Shown here piece after piece: positions 24,162 to 37,084 of a DNA stretch of 64,000 nt (positions are counted from its first letter, which is position 1; every line of letters starts with the position of its first letter). The stretch is taken from contig NC_087073.1 in NCBI RefSeq assembly GCF_026151205.1, positions 5,663,001-5,727,000 of the forward strand, written 5' to 3'. The position numbers and the translations under genes were made by a program. The notes beneath the pieces were generated by a model. The model had not been told where the DNA came from and searched no databases. It saw nothing but the letters and a program-made list of their open reading frames with translations. The stretch comes from Bolinopsis microptera. Lineage: Eukaryota; Ctenophora; Tentaculata; Lobata; Bolinopsidae.

Positions 24162-27100
24162 ATGCAGCATCAGCCTCGCCAATCTGGGGAGGTCAATATC
24201 ATGGAAATCATCAAGAGCTTCAACTGGAACATCACTCCTGATAGGGTTGACTACACCACATTGGCTGACGACGGAACAAAAAGAATCAAAAGGCCCATGA
24301 ACGCTTTCATGGTCTGGGCTCAGGTTTGTTTTTTTCTTTCTCCATCTCAGATTTTTGTTGTTGAATAGATTCGTTTCCATATGGAAAATGGAATAGTTAT
24401 TGATATTCACTCTACAATTTCACAAATCTTTGCAACTGGAAGTTCAGACGAAATTTCCGGTCGAAAATCCAATTATTTTAGGCTATTTTTGTACCTATAC
24501 TATTAGTATTTATTCGATAATCTCTCACTTTTCTGAGGAGCTTACCGGGTAAGCATTGTGTCCAATTACAACATACAACAAATTCACTCTATTAATATAA
24601 ATTTACCTTAGAGTAGCAATGTATTGCGACATGATCATTACACTCTTACCAATTATACGACTAGCTTTTTATGATTTATTCGATTGTCTCACAAGACAGA
24701 GAATGTGAAACGAAGAACTGAAAGTTTTAGTGATATTTATTAACACGATTACTTCTACACTCCGCAAATCTTAACCGTTCAAATATCCATGTTTAGACCA
24801 TCTCTATTTGTTATCCAAATATTTCTTAAGGGTTTTACGAAACCAACTGTGAACTGCTGACTAACCATGCAAACTAGTATAAATAATACGACTTCAATTC
24901 TTGCAAATCTTCGAAAAACAAGATCATCAGTTCTATCTAAGCCAAGTTACTTAAAATGAGAAATTAAAACTTGAAGTATTATTTTCGTCGGTAACGTTTA
25001 TAAATACTAGCAGGCCTGGGAAATTTGATTAAATCACCGAGATATGTCCACTTATCTGTATCCTAGAGGTCCGTTCATAATTTGTATTTAAATAACATTG
25101 ATTTCTAAATGGTATTGCCGAAAAAGGAACTTTTTTTGCGCTCTATCTTCATTATCTATACCAGCCGTGGTCTAATTTATTTCCTTATTTATACTTGTCC
25201 AGAGGATGTCCACGGAGGTTTCATCGCTGGTGGTTAAAATTGTTAAATATTTGGAACTGGAGATGAGAGATTTTATGGTTGATTCGGATTAAACGTTCGC
25301 GAGAAACATATTATGCACACAAGAAGTTTCTTATCTTTGGAATGGTGAACTTGATCTGAAACACAGGAGATCTGACACTCCTTGCCGCGATATGATACAT
25401 TAAATTTGGAGATTGGAGGCCTTCATATTCACTGAGTTTGACTTATGGACCATTAAAATGTCACTGCAAGGTAATAGAAGACATGCATTTGCAACTCCCA
25501 AAACAGCCCTGCCAATTTCCATCCATTTTGTCAATCTCTAACTAGATTTATTGTGATCAATGTTCTTGAAGGTTTTAAACGAGCGAGTTAATTTGAGAAA
25601 CGAAACCTGCACTTGACACCTGTTCAAATTAGTTCTAAATCTTCAGGGTTAATTTTGTAAGTAAATTATAATTAGTGGTGCTCCAAAAATACTGATTAAA
25701 TCAGTGCAGTGCTCCGTCTGGCTTTATGGACACACTATTAACTGATTAGACGTGTATCTTGAAGCAGCATTAAAATGACAGCACCAGCTCTCGGAAAAGC
25801 GGAGTTGACATTCAATCTAATGGAACGAATAAAAGTGCGGAACAGGGAATCACGTGGAGCGGTGGAACGTGGACGTTGCTTTGGCTAGGCTTTCAAATTT
25901 CATGGTAGCATCTTCGATCGTGAAGTTGCTCACATATATGAACAATAACGGTGGTCACATAATAAAATACTAATCTCATGTCCAAATTAATGGTACTGGG
26001 AGCTGAAACCTGAGGGTAGAACTAAAACCATCTGAAGGATGGAACTAAAACTCGTTTGATGCACAAATTGGAATGAAAGTTACAAAATGAAGAGATCTGC
26101 AGTTCAATTTCCCAGTCACGTGTCAAGCTTCAATAATGGGAAATAGGATAAAACATTTTACTCATGCGGGTGTGAGCAAATTGCTCACATATTATTCCAA
26201 ACACAATGTCTCCGTTGAATCTGTTAAATAATATTTGATGTGTCAAAGAATCGTTATACGTACCGTAGAATGGGGGAACTTCGCCATGTTTTACAGCTAT
26301 TTCATGTTATTTAGAAAATACGACAGGAGTACTTGAAAAAGTTTATAGCTCATATGAACAGGATTGGTAAAGCAAATGTTTTCGTATGAACCACATCAGC
26401 CAGGCATAAATAGTCAGCTAGATTGGTGCCACTGAAATCAGGGCGAAGTTACCCTGCAATATGGGGTAACTTCGCCATTCTGAAACTATACCATATTCGG
26501 TGCTAAGCACCATACCACTCGAAACTCAATTATATTTCCTTGATATACCTGCCAATTTTACTTATCTAGCTCTAGCCTGCGTGTTACAATGGGCAATTTG
26601 GTCGCCGGGGTAACATCGCCATGCTGCGGGTAACATCGCCGGGATGAAGTAGAAATGTAGTCGAACTTCGCCAATACACGTGCGTGACTTTGCCAGCCGC
26701 GCGCGAATTTCGCGCCAAACTTCGCCGAACAGATGGGATCAGAAGAGGGTAACTTCGCCACACACAAATTTGAAAACTTTATAATATCAGTTGTGTGCAT
26801 CATGGCTAACTAAATTTGCCCTTAAATGAACAGGACATATGCTAATGATGTCACACAGAATTAATTAAGGATATAATTGTAAAATATGGGAAATATGCAA
26901 GCAGGAAATTTTAGCCACTTTAAAGCAATATTTCATGTTGCCTGAGTTTAATTGACATAGTAAACGTTTATTTTTGAATAGGAATACCTTCATAACCATT
27001 TGTTCAACACAATACTATACAAAAACTCGATCTCCTAACAATTCAAAACAGTAAAATGATTATTTGAAAAATAGTGGCGAAGTTCCCCGACACGGCGATT

Positions 27101-30100
27101 TTACCCCAATCTACGGTACTTTACAGTATTCTGGTTGCAAAATTTTTCTGCAAAATTGAATTTTGACGGCAATAGAATATGTCGATAAGCTCGTGCATTC
27201 TGTGACACAATCTGTGACCTAATCTGTGACACAATCTCTTCCTCTTGTTCCTTTCAGCGGTCATTAGCAGTTACTTTTCCTTTGTTTGCATACAAACGGG
27301 TATTCCTGGTATTACCACAGATCCTCACATCTCCTTGCCATGAAGCGAGTTATTTGTCCAACTTGCACCGTTAATTTGGCCCTGTATATATGTCAACTCA
27401 CTGGTATTAGTGGTTCTGTACAACTCCTACGTTTTTAGTCTGCTTTCCGGTAATTCCCCAATTCTCATCCACGTGCGGCCCTCCGGCCCCCAATACTGGC
27501 CCAGTGTTAAACTCACCTAATTATCTATTGATTAATGCCGTCAATTGATTTTCAATCCGTCACGGGTGATTAATACCACAGTAAATACAATTATTGCATG
27601 ATATAACTTCTAACGTGGTGACCAATAATTGACCGGTGATATTTCGCTTTATAATTATTCACCAGAAAATTTCCTGAAAGTTTATGTTCATTATTCACAT
27701 AATGTGTTTCAAATCAGGGTGCAAATCAGTAATTATTCGGAGATTTGACGTTTTGGAGCAATGACCATACTTTCTTCTGTAATCCGAGATGAATATATTT
27801 CCTTGCTGGATATACAGTTACTCAGTTATTCAGTTACTCAGTTATATACCCTGCATGCAGTGAGGGGATCAGCTATAGATTCGAATTATCGTATGATTAA
27901 CGCTGCATCTAAATAACAATAATTAAACCGGGAGAAACTCCACTGTAGGGCACTCCAGCCAATCAGACACCACCAAACCCCCACGTGATACACTCAAGTA
28001 ACCAGGTAGCCCCGTATTAAACTCCATCCATTTGCCACGGTACCGCAAAACAAGCAAGAGATGGTCGTCTGTCTGTCGTTGGGACATCATTAGCACTTAC
28101 TCACGTGCGCGGTTACCTGGCAACCAATGAGAGTGCTCCAGGCAACCCACGTGACCCAGTTTGTCGTGCTGGAGGGATAAAATTTTACTTACCGGGCACC
28201 CTGTATTAGGAGTTTAATTGCGTCCCAGCGTTCAGGAGTCTGATTAAAGAGCAAGCCGATTCCGGGACGTTTAGCACCTCAAAACTTCGCACCGTCTTTT
28301 TGCTAAATCCGCGATATATCGTGGTGCGATGTTAATTCATCAGCCCCTTCACAGGCTCCTTACAGGCTCCACTACAGGCTCCAATATAGGCTCCACTACA
28401 GGCTCCTTACAGGCTCCACTACAGGCTCCACTATTCCAATCATCGGCATAAAAGCCTACTTGATAGAATAGACCAGAATATCACTACCAGTATTCTAACC
28501 AGTGTACCAGTATTTTGACCAGTGTACCAGTATTTTGACCCGGTAATGTATCATGAATCAACATCGTCGGCAGATATAAAACGGTAAAAAAGGATAAACA
28601 GTTTATTCCACTCAGTTTATCTCGCTCTACCCTAACGAGCTTTTGTTAGAGCAGTGAAAAACACTTAGTCTTACAGATACTGCTAATTTCTTTTTAACAC
28701 CATCTTTGTCTTTGAGCTAAACATCTGATCCCAAAATTGGTATAAAGGGCAACGAGTGGGGAAAACAGTTAAGTGGGATGCTTTTATATTAACCCGACAT
28801 TTTGGCTATTCTTAATCGAACGGGGAAACAGTATAAGGGCCGAAAACACCAAACCATTTTAATATTAATGGTCGGAAAACATAAGGCCGATGGCGATATA
28901 ACTTATAACTATAATATTATAATGTATTTGAAACAATTCTAATGAAAATCACGGCTGATTATCGACATGTAAACACCCAGTCTTAATAAAAGAATTCGTG
29001 CGTCATCACTTCCTAAAGAGGCAGCATATTAAAGCTTTTCTCAGTCATTGAGACAGTAATATAATTACAAATCTAGGATATTGTTTATACTCCTGTAAAT
29101 TTTATTCTTTGTTAGTGTCTTTATAAGCGGGGAGAGATTTGTCTTCATATGGCGGTAACGATCAAATACTCGTCACAAATAATGCTTCTACTTCTAACGA
29201 TGGTGCTCCTATAATAAAGGTGCACGAAGACGCAACCAAATTTGGGATTGCAGAGATCGGAGCCCTGAGACTATTTGATTGAAATCATAAAACTCCATTC
29301 AAAATTCTCCCAAATTTGGACTTAAAACTATAATTCTCACGTGAGTTTAAACTTAAAGAGCAAAGTGACGTAAAAGCATATCTGTCTAATCACATGAACA
29401 GCTAACATTTGAACACTTCCAGGCGGCCAGAAGGAAGTTAGCAGAACGACATCCTTACCTCCACAACGCAGAACTCAGCAAGACACTGGGCAAAGTGTGG
29501 AAGCAACTCAGCGAGCCAGACAAAAGACCCTTTGTGGACGAGGCAGAGAGGTTGAGGCAACAACATCGCCGCGAACATCCCGAGTACAAGTGAGAATTTA
29601 ACTAAAATTAAACTGGGCGTGGGTTCGGTAACTAGTATAGTTATACCTCCCACGAAGTAGAAATCTATGTTTACTTAAATTAAATCTTTAAGAAACTGTT
29701 GCAAGAAACTGTTTGTCCCTCTGTTATATACAGGACCCTGTTTATAATCTATTTAAAGATTTAAAAAAACATTAAATGGTTGGCAACGTAAAAGATACTG
29801 GTTTATAAATACCCCCGGTGCTGGTAGAAACAAAATAAGGACCTAAACTTTAAGATTCGGAATATTTCACATTATTTGCACTTCAGAAAATAGAAAAAGG
29901 TCATTCTATAAATTCATCATAGACCTTCCAGGTATCGCCCAAAAAGGAGGAAATCTTCGCCTCTCAAAGGGATCCAAATAGACGAAGCTATCAGTCTGAA
30001 GGAGGAAACAGACGTTCAAAGAAGCTGTCTCAACCAAGTTCAAATAGTCAATCAGGTAGGTTATCGCTATTATTCGCTTTTATGTTTTTTATAAAGCTTT

Positions 30101-32536
30101 AAAGAGGGCGTTGCAAAAATAATGCCAAGATTTTAAACGGCTATCATTTCTGAGACAAATCAAAAAACCACAATAATTTTGCAGATTACGTTATATTGCA
30201 GATACAACAACAAGTTTTAGAAAGTAATAATCTCATTTTGATTTGCAGGAGTCTATACCCAACTCAGTACTCCTTGCCTCATCTCCTCTCCAGTTCTCCT
30301 CCCCTCAAACCTCTTTCTACCCCTACACAGCCAGCTCAAACCTCCAGAGATCTCCTTACAATCCTGTTGACGACACAACCATAACCTCGAGATCTGATTA
30401 CATCACTGGGAGACCCGACTACGTCACTTCCAGGGGTGATTACATCGCATCAAGACCAGACTACATCACCTCCAGAGGAGACTACATCAGTAACCAAGTC
30501 TTCACTTCCCTCACCTACTCCAGACCAACCACTGGAGATGTTGTATACACCGCCTCCTCACCTAATGCTCAGGTAATTAATTAAGTTATTAATTAAGTTA
30601 TTAAATAAGTAACTAATTAAGTAATAAATTAAGTAATGAACTTTATCTACTACTGATTTGTGTCCTGAAAACTTTTCCATATTTGACAATGGAGGTTTAA
30701 TTCTGAAAATTGGGGGCAATTAAGATGTTCAGTGTTCAATCCTTCAACCTTCACTTCAACAGAACTGTGGTAATGCCGATGAAACTATTCTCCGGGATAT
30801 GGTAGCCAACTTTGCCGCCAGAGGCACTGACATGGCTCACTCCCTTGCTTCACAGAGTTTGGGATTAGGAAAACAAGATCCACCTCTGAACAGACCGGAC
30901 CAGGTCTTGAGCCCTAGGTCATTAGATCACCTTAACCATCGACCGTCAGTCAGGTTAGAAAATACGCTTTTAACAAACTTTCTACTTCACCGTGGTATAT
31001 GATCACTGATTGACGATATTTTAGTTTTAATACAGGTCACAATTGCATCACTTCGAGACAAAACTTGCAAAAATATATTAAGATTTTAGAAATTATGATT
31101 ACTAACAAATACATTTTCAGGGCTGAACCGTATCCAACGAGGAATCCAGCTCACGGTGAACATAAAACTCACAACTCAAACATTCTTTCTCCAATAGCAA
31201 GATCTATTCGAATGGCCAACGAAGTCACCGGTATGTGAACACTGAACATTATATATAACTTCTAGCACTTGCATCCTGAAATAGCTCAAAAAGGAATAAT
31301 AGATTCGGCCCTTTTACTGAGTTACTATTATTTCTTGCCCAACATTGCAGAATGCTCGCTCTTTTTGCAGTTTTAGTAACTAGTTGAATCGTCAAGTTTA
31401 ACTAATTCTAGGAATATCTACCGCGGAGTACTACCCTAACTACGCTGGTTTGGCGACTGAAACGTTTGCGGAGGAACCCGGCACGGCGGGAACGAGTTTG
31501 TTAGGAGCAGCGAGTTCGGGGCTGTTCGGAAGTAGCAACCCACCCAACTCTAGCCTCCTTTCTGATCTCTTCGTCGATACCAAGGAATTTGATCGGTAAG
31601 ATCTGCTGCTGCTAGGATTCAAGTTAAAGTCTGCTGACTTTTACGGAGGTTTTATTCATGGAAACAAAAGTCATTAACAGTGCTAATTTTGAATCTATTG
31701 TTAAATTTTCTCCGTTTCAGGTCACATCACTACAAAAATTGTCATTTCCAAAATCAACTTCAACAATCAAGCCAGTTTTCGTGGCATCCGTAAAGTGAAC
31801 TATTTAGGTAGTAATGTATCCGCTATCCATATTCGTGTAGCAAACTGCAAAATTGCTTTCTTTTTAGAATTTTATTTTAAAAGAAGCCACAGCTAAAGTG
31901 CAGCTGTAGTAGCTAGTTCTGCAGCAGTATTCTATCCAATGAGGCACATTTAGAGCTCTTGGCTTCACCCATCAGTTCAGGTGTTCGGTAGAGGGCTACC
32001 GGAATATTCCTCACGATCTCTCAATTAAGTGTTTCATTAATAAACTATCAAACCATTTATCACGCTTACTCAAACACTGCTACACTGTTCAGTGTTCACT
32101 CTCATCCTAAAGTGTCAAATATGACTGAATTGTTTAAAATTGCGATCCAGAACCTCTCTTATGTTGGATTTAAAACGGAATTAGGGTTTCCCCGGCTGAA
32201 ATTAGACATTGCCTAAATACTGTGTCTTTATTCCGATTATAAATTGAATCTCTGTCCAACTCGCAATTGCAACCGTTATTCACAAGCTCCTGCAAACACA
32301 CTATCAATAAATCTACTGTTTTTAATGATCTCACTACTTTTAAATGTGACCCTTGGTTTACATCATTTCCTTCTAATCTCTACTAGAAACTGACTCCCAT
32401 CTTGTGCAGGTATCTCCCAGAGGAACAACACGCAGCTGACTTTCAGCAGAAGGAGACAGTCCCTCTTACCCACCACTACTACCCTCTCGTTAACTACTCT
32501 CGCGAGTTTGCCTGGACTAGCCAACTTTCAGTCTGA
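24162..32536 (+). CDS. SoxE: SoxE-group HMG-box transcription factor, 8 exons, 462 aa
   Basis: Exons 24162-24323, 29423-29589, 29932-30055, 30249-30572, 30763-30953, 31121-31230, 31412-31595 and 32410-32536 join in frame (1389 nt) with GT-AG introns. The ATG at 24162 has A at -3; the upstream GTG-led frame from 24027 is not a start. Residues 11-30 ([14 protein letters not shown]) resemble the SoxE dimerisation domain. The HMG box spans about 41-116: [13 protein letters not shown], then [20 protein letters not shown] and the basic tail YRPKRRK. The AQAARRKLA run is characteristic of SoxE rather than SoxB, C, D or F. The box is split by a 5.1-kb intron after WAQ. Residues 198-232 are five tandem heptads of the form SRxDYIT. 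The C-terminal tail is Ser/Pro/Tyr/Asn-rich, as expected for a transactivation region. It is a nuclear DNA-bending factor expected to bind ACAATG-type sites. An alternative acceptor at about 31721 exists. AATAAA lies at 32924. Confidence 0.93.
26261..27118. mobile_element. Tc1/mariner-type MITE in SoxE intron 1
   Basis: Ends TACCGTAGAATGGGG (26261-26275) and the complement of TACCGTAGATTGGGG (27104-27118) match at 14 of 15 positions. A flanking TA on each side would be the target duplication. Inside, the word GGTAACTTCGCC (or GAACTTCGCC, GGTAACATCGCC) recurs at least eight times in both orientations, including a hairpin near 26440-26477. No transposase frame is present. About 860 bp long and wholly intronic. 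Confidence 0.75.
28351..28436. repeat. Minisatellite (ACAGGCTCC unit) in SoxE intron 1
   Basis: Eight copies of a roughly 9-12 bp unit around acaggctcc(actt). A second short tandem (accagtattttgaccagtgt) follows at about 28483-28540. No coding potential. Confidence 0.8.
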
Positions 32537-32692
32537 CTCGCTCCTCATTTGCTCAGTCTGATTGGCTCCTGATTTGCTCAGTCTGATTGGCTCCTCATTT
32601 GCTCAGTCTGATTGGCTCCTCATTTGCTCAGTCTGATTGGCTCCTGATTTGCTCAGTCTGATTGGCTTCTGATTTGCTCAGTCTGATTGGCT
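32526..32692 (+). repeat. 25-bp minisatellite overlapping the SoxE stop codon and 3' UTR
   Basis: About seven units of GCTCAGTCTGATTGGCTCCT plus GATTT or CATTT. The first, diverged unit (tttcagtctgactcgctcct) contains the last SoxE codons and the TGA at 32534-32536. Later units carry ATTGG, an inverted CCAAT box. Confidence 0.85.
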
Positions 32693-32923
32693 CCTGTAAC
32701 TCCCTGATCAGCGACTAAAAGACTTTCTAGATCTGGAAAACGTTTGCGGAGGCTGAAGTGAGCTTGACTTTCTATCGAGAGGTAATGAAAAACAATCCTT
32801 GAACTTGGAGTCATATGAGACATTATGCGGCTTGGTTAAATTCCGAGTTTGTCTTTATGAACGAATTATATGTGAGAAAATCGACAAACTTGCATAACTT
32901 TGACTTTGGATCTTACCTTATCA

Positions 32924-32929
32924 AATAAA
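32924..32929 (+). terminator. Candidate SoxE polyadenylation signal
   Basis: AATAAA about 390 nt after the SoxE stop, the first canonical signal noticed downstream of the minisatellite. A cleavage site was not determined. Confidence 0.5.
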
Positions 32930-34670
32930 TGTATTTATAGCTGTATTTATTTAGTGACTAACTTATAATGCTATTAATTCCGATTGAATATCGTGGTGAT
33001 AACCTTGTTTTACGTTTCTATACCATCATGTAACCATGGTTACTATACCATCATGCTCATACATCTTACTTTTGGATTTATACAGTAAAGTTCAGCATGC
33101 GCTCAATGCTATTAAAAGTTAGCAGCTCAAGTGTAAGTAACATTAAATATTATCGCAAAAGTTTTGAGATTCGAGCACTATAGGGATGTTGTAGCTGCTG
33201 GACGTGGTAGGTGGACGTGAACAGTGCTATTAGCTACTACAGGTCCTAAACGGGGCGGGCTCAGGGCGTACAAAGGTGGACTGATAACGTTATAATTGTC
33301 CGCCTTCTTAGCACGTGACTCAGATGTCCAATCAGATTGCGGGATTGGTGATTCCCGGGTAACCAGGCTATCTTATCACAGGGTTAATGGCATTGATAGA
33401 ACCCTAAAATGTCAAAAGTTTGAGGTAGTGAAGTAGTTAACTGACAACCTGACCGTCTGTGGAAAGTACGGAAGTATTCTTGGAACAAGATTACTCCAAT
33501 TTCAGGAAATGGACTAGATGAATTCGACTATTTTTCTCGGTGAGTGTTCAGATGACCAAGTGAAAATGTAGTTGAAGTAACATTTTAGCACCATGGATCT
33601 CGCACCTCTAGGATATGATATGTCGCAAGGCCAATAGGTGGCGATATTTGTACAACGTTTCAGGCTAGGCTTTCATTTGGAACGACCCCTGGTGCAGGAA
33701 TTCTCTTAGTCTTACTTTATCATTTAATCTTCCAACCTAAGTGGAGTAATGCCACCTATGATGGGTCAAACCACATTTAATTTCCATGACAATAATAATG
33801 GCGGAGAGTAATAATGTGCCGATAATCAGGGCAGTTTTGACAGGTTTGGGGTGCGTCCTGTTCTTTAGTAGCAGAAACTGTATGAAGTTTTGAGGATGAG
33901 CGAGCATTAGGAAGGTGAACAGTAAACCCCTATTATTTAATTATCCCAACTAGTACTCACCTGGCGCTCATCACCACGTGACCTTCTTTTCTGACACCTG
34001 ATTGACTGAAATTCCGGCACGTGTCAATGTGGAGCGGTTTCATTGGTTGAGCTCTGCATGCAGTCTCTGTTGCCTTACCAAATCAGTAGAGACGGGTGAA
34101 GGTAGCCCATTCGCTGACCAGCAACCAATAGTTAACTCGGAGAGGAATATGCAGGAGCTCTGACGTTAGTGTAAGCAGTACTATTGAAAACTGCTGCCCT
34201 CTAATAATTACTAAGCGGCGAGAGAGAGAGAGAGAGAGAGAGCACAAGTGCAGCAGCGGGCTCTCTCTGCTCGGGAGCAGCACCAACAATTTAATGGCTA
34301 ACCTTTTAATGGCAGGATTGGTTACCACCGAGCACATTAGTGATGGGCCAGACTCAGAGCATGCATTAGCTATTTAGCTGTCAAAGAGCACTACATGGTC
34401 AATTTATTACATTTGCCAGCTCCCAGTGAATAAATATTGGGGCCATGACCACCGCTGATGAGTTGATCAGGTTGAGGTGTCAGGAGATAGATAGTTTCAT
34501 GATAAATGATTTGGTGTTTAGCTACGTTCTCGGTGGTTTATCAAAATTAAATGCACACCGTAGCTGCGGTAAGTGGCTTTTCAGGCATTTTCAGTGAAAA
34601 GATAATGGTTGTTTCTTATATACACGGATGCGATGATATTTAAAGAGTTTTAGTAAGAATGGCAAAAAAA
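32930..34670. other. Intergenic downstream of SoxE, no gene seen
   Basis: No supported exon. A short GA run lies at 34218-34240 and a palindromic GTAACCATGGTTAC at 33030-33043. Confidence 0.4.
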
Positions 34671-34673
34671 TTG

Positions 34674-34914
34674 CTGACGTAAACCCCGATTTATCGAAGA
34701 AACCCCGATTTATCGCGGAGTTTGGGGAGAGGTAAAAGGAGCGGTAAATCGTGGTCCGTGGTAAATCGGGGTTTGATTGTTTACATTGAAATGAAATGAA
34801 ATGAAATAAAGCATTTTTATCCCGCTTATATCAACAACATTTTTATTTTTAATTCGGGGGAAGGAAATGGCCACGGTAAATCAGGGTTTGCGGTAAATTG
34901 GGGTTTTACTGTAT
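34674..34914. mobile_element. Degenerate inverted-repeat element
   Basis: The left side has two copies of AAACCCCGATTTATCG and the right side has GGTAAATC(A/G)GGGTTT and GGTAAATTGGGGTTTTACTG, which form an imperfect foldback over about 240 bp. The CAGTAAAACCCC-like end followed by TA hints at a Tc1/mariner or pogo-like MITE. The left end is eroded. Confidence 0.45.
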
Positions 34915-35132
34915 GTGAACACTTCCTAAGTTATGTCGTACAATTATTATATGAATAGATGGAAATTCTAAATTCAATGTGTTACCTGGGGCACCTAGTA
35001 AAGTCCTGTAAAGTTGGAGCTATAATGATTGAGCTATAACAATACCGAGAATGAAATCGGTCTCTCGCTTTTTCCATTCATTTACAACTGTAATAGATAA
35101 AGGAGCACTATCCGGAGGCAGCTGTACTCGGC

Positions 35133-35364
35133 GGCTTTTACTAATTTGACTAAACAATCAAATTCGTGTTTTACTAGCCTGTCATGTGACCAAAACAGTT
35201 TTTTGCCCATAACTTTCCAAGGAAGCATTTTTACCCTACGTCATGGAGGGTGATTTGGAATCAGCGTCCAAAAATACATCGAACTAGAAGTAGATTATTT
35301 TTAAACCTTCAGGGCCTTTCTACAAGAATTTTTTAAAATTTGGGCGAGCGATTTAGTGGGAGCG
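35133..35364. mobile_element. MITE with 9-bp target duplication (232 bp)
   Basis: GTACTCGGC occurs directly repeated at 35124-35132 and 35365-35373, bracketing an element that starts GGCTTTTACTAA and ends TTTAGTGGGAGCG. A related, longer copy lies at 56798-57185 with its own 9-bp duplication. A 9-bp duplication with terminal inverted repeats fits Mutator-like elements. Confidence 0.75.
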
Positions 35365-35373
35365 GTACTCGGC

Positions 35374-37080
35374 AATTGCAATAACGATTCGATAAACCTC
35401 AGCTAATTGGACAGTTACGACCGCCTTTATCCCGAAGTACTGGGTATCGGCTCGAAAGCAACCCAAAGAGATTTTTATGCAGAGTGTGAATGTGATCGAT
35501 GTATGATGTAATGAACCAAAACTTATTACAATTTGTAAGCCGTGAAACCGATTTAATTCTCGGTATAATTTTGCATTTGAGAACGGTCACTAAAATTAAG
35601 GTACAGGAATTATATCTCCGCCAAAATCACGTCCAATTTGATACGTATGAAATATGTTTATAACTTTTTTGATTATGCACTAAGTTTGCGTTCTGCAACC
35701 AAAATTAAACGGTGAATCGTTTAAGATCACTTAATTCGAGGCACCTTGAGAAAAGCTACTCACGCTATTGTGATTTTTATGGAGAAATACGTCGGTAGCG
35801 TTTTTGAGCTTGTTATACTATTTCAAAAGTATTCCAAGTGATTTGTATAAGTGCATATATTAATTCTGAATACATTGCATTCAAAGGCCCGGTAGCGCAT
35901 CTCGCCGACTCGCCGATCTAACGATTGCGAGAAGCATTATATTTATTGGATGCGCGACGCGGCCGCAGTAACGCATTGCGCTACAACACGAGAGCGAGAC
36001 GAAGATCTTGGTGAAAACCGGAGGTCGCGTCGAATGTCCATATTTATTTTACTTACGGAGATAGACCCTCACCGTTATAGTATTGTTTCAATGTTTCCTG
36101 GGCGCGCATCAGTCCCTGTGAGCGGCGCTCTTTTCATGAAGCTTCCGAAGTGAATTCACGAAGTCAATCCTTCCACCTTCGCATCTCGCCGATCTGCATA
36201 CGTGGTTGCGAGAAGATGCGCGGCGCGGCCCAGTAGCGCATAGTGCTACAACTTCCGAAGCTATACGTAATAAAAAGCAATCAGCTCAGCATGCAATGCC
36301 AATAAACTAGCAAGTTAGGTATATAATTATAAGCGAAAAATGCATGATGCATGCACTCCGGCCAGAAGCAGCAACCGCGCCGGCGAGAAGGCCGGCCGGC
36401 CTTTTGTGGCCGGAGCCCGGAGCACGGAGGCCGACGCACGCTTCGCGTGCGAAAAAGGAAATTTCAATTGCAAATTGTAAGTAGGGGGTGCACGATAAAA
36501 ATAAACTTGCTCGGATTTTAAAAATTTTTGTACCACTGTTTTCTAGAGACTGTGAGAATTTTCACAATACCAAATTTGTCATACCTTTTTGGAAAGATCA
36601 GTGAGTTTCGCCTAGGTGCCATATTTGATGGTGCGCGGCTTTTGGAGCAAAAGTAGCTGTAAAAGTCGCGTAATTTGACCAAATTCGTCCAAATTTGACC
36701 ATTTTTGTCGTATTATTCGGATTTATCTTCAGTTCCTTAAATGAGATCATTCTGGAAATTGGCGACAACCTTCCAATAGGGTTTTCACAACTGTCCGAAA
36801 AATTTGGTGGATATCGGAGTTGATATAGTGATCAAAATGGGGCAAAATACGCTGCTTTTAGCTGTAACATAATGTCTGATGGTTGGATATGCTTTAAATT
36901 TTTCGGACACTTTCCTTGTAAGTCTATGAGTAAGCTTACCAATTTTTGTTGCAATTGGAGGTCGGGAAGGATACTCAATATCTATTTGTTTGAAGAAAAT
37001 TGTGCTGGCCGAAATATTAACATAGAACGGGAGGAAAAAATGGCTGATATAACCAAGTTTGCTCTATTTTGTGCAAATTT
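35374..37080. other. Intergenic with a direct-repeat pair and a GC-rich patch
   Basis: 35889-35987 and 36180-36252 are diverged direct copies (gcatctcgccga, ttgcgagaag, atgcgcg, gtagcgcat, gctacaac in order). 36350-36445 is GC-rich with nested palindromes (GGCCGGCCGGCC; CACGCTTCGCGTG). No gene is supported. Confidence 0.5.
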
Positions 37081-37084
37081 TCTC

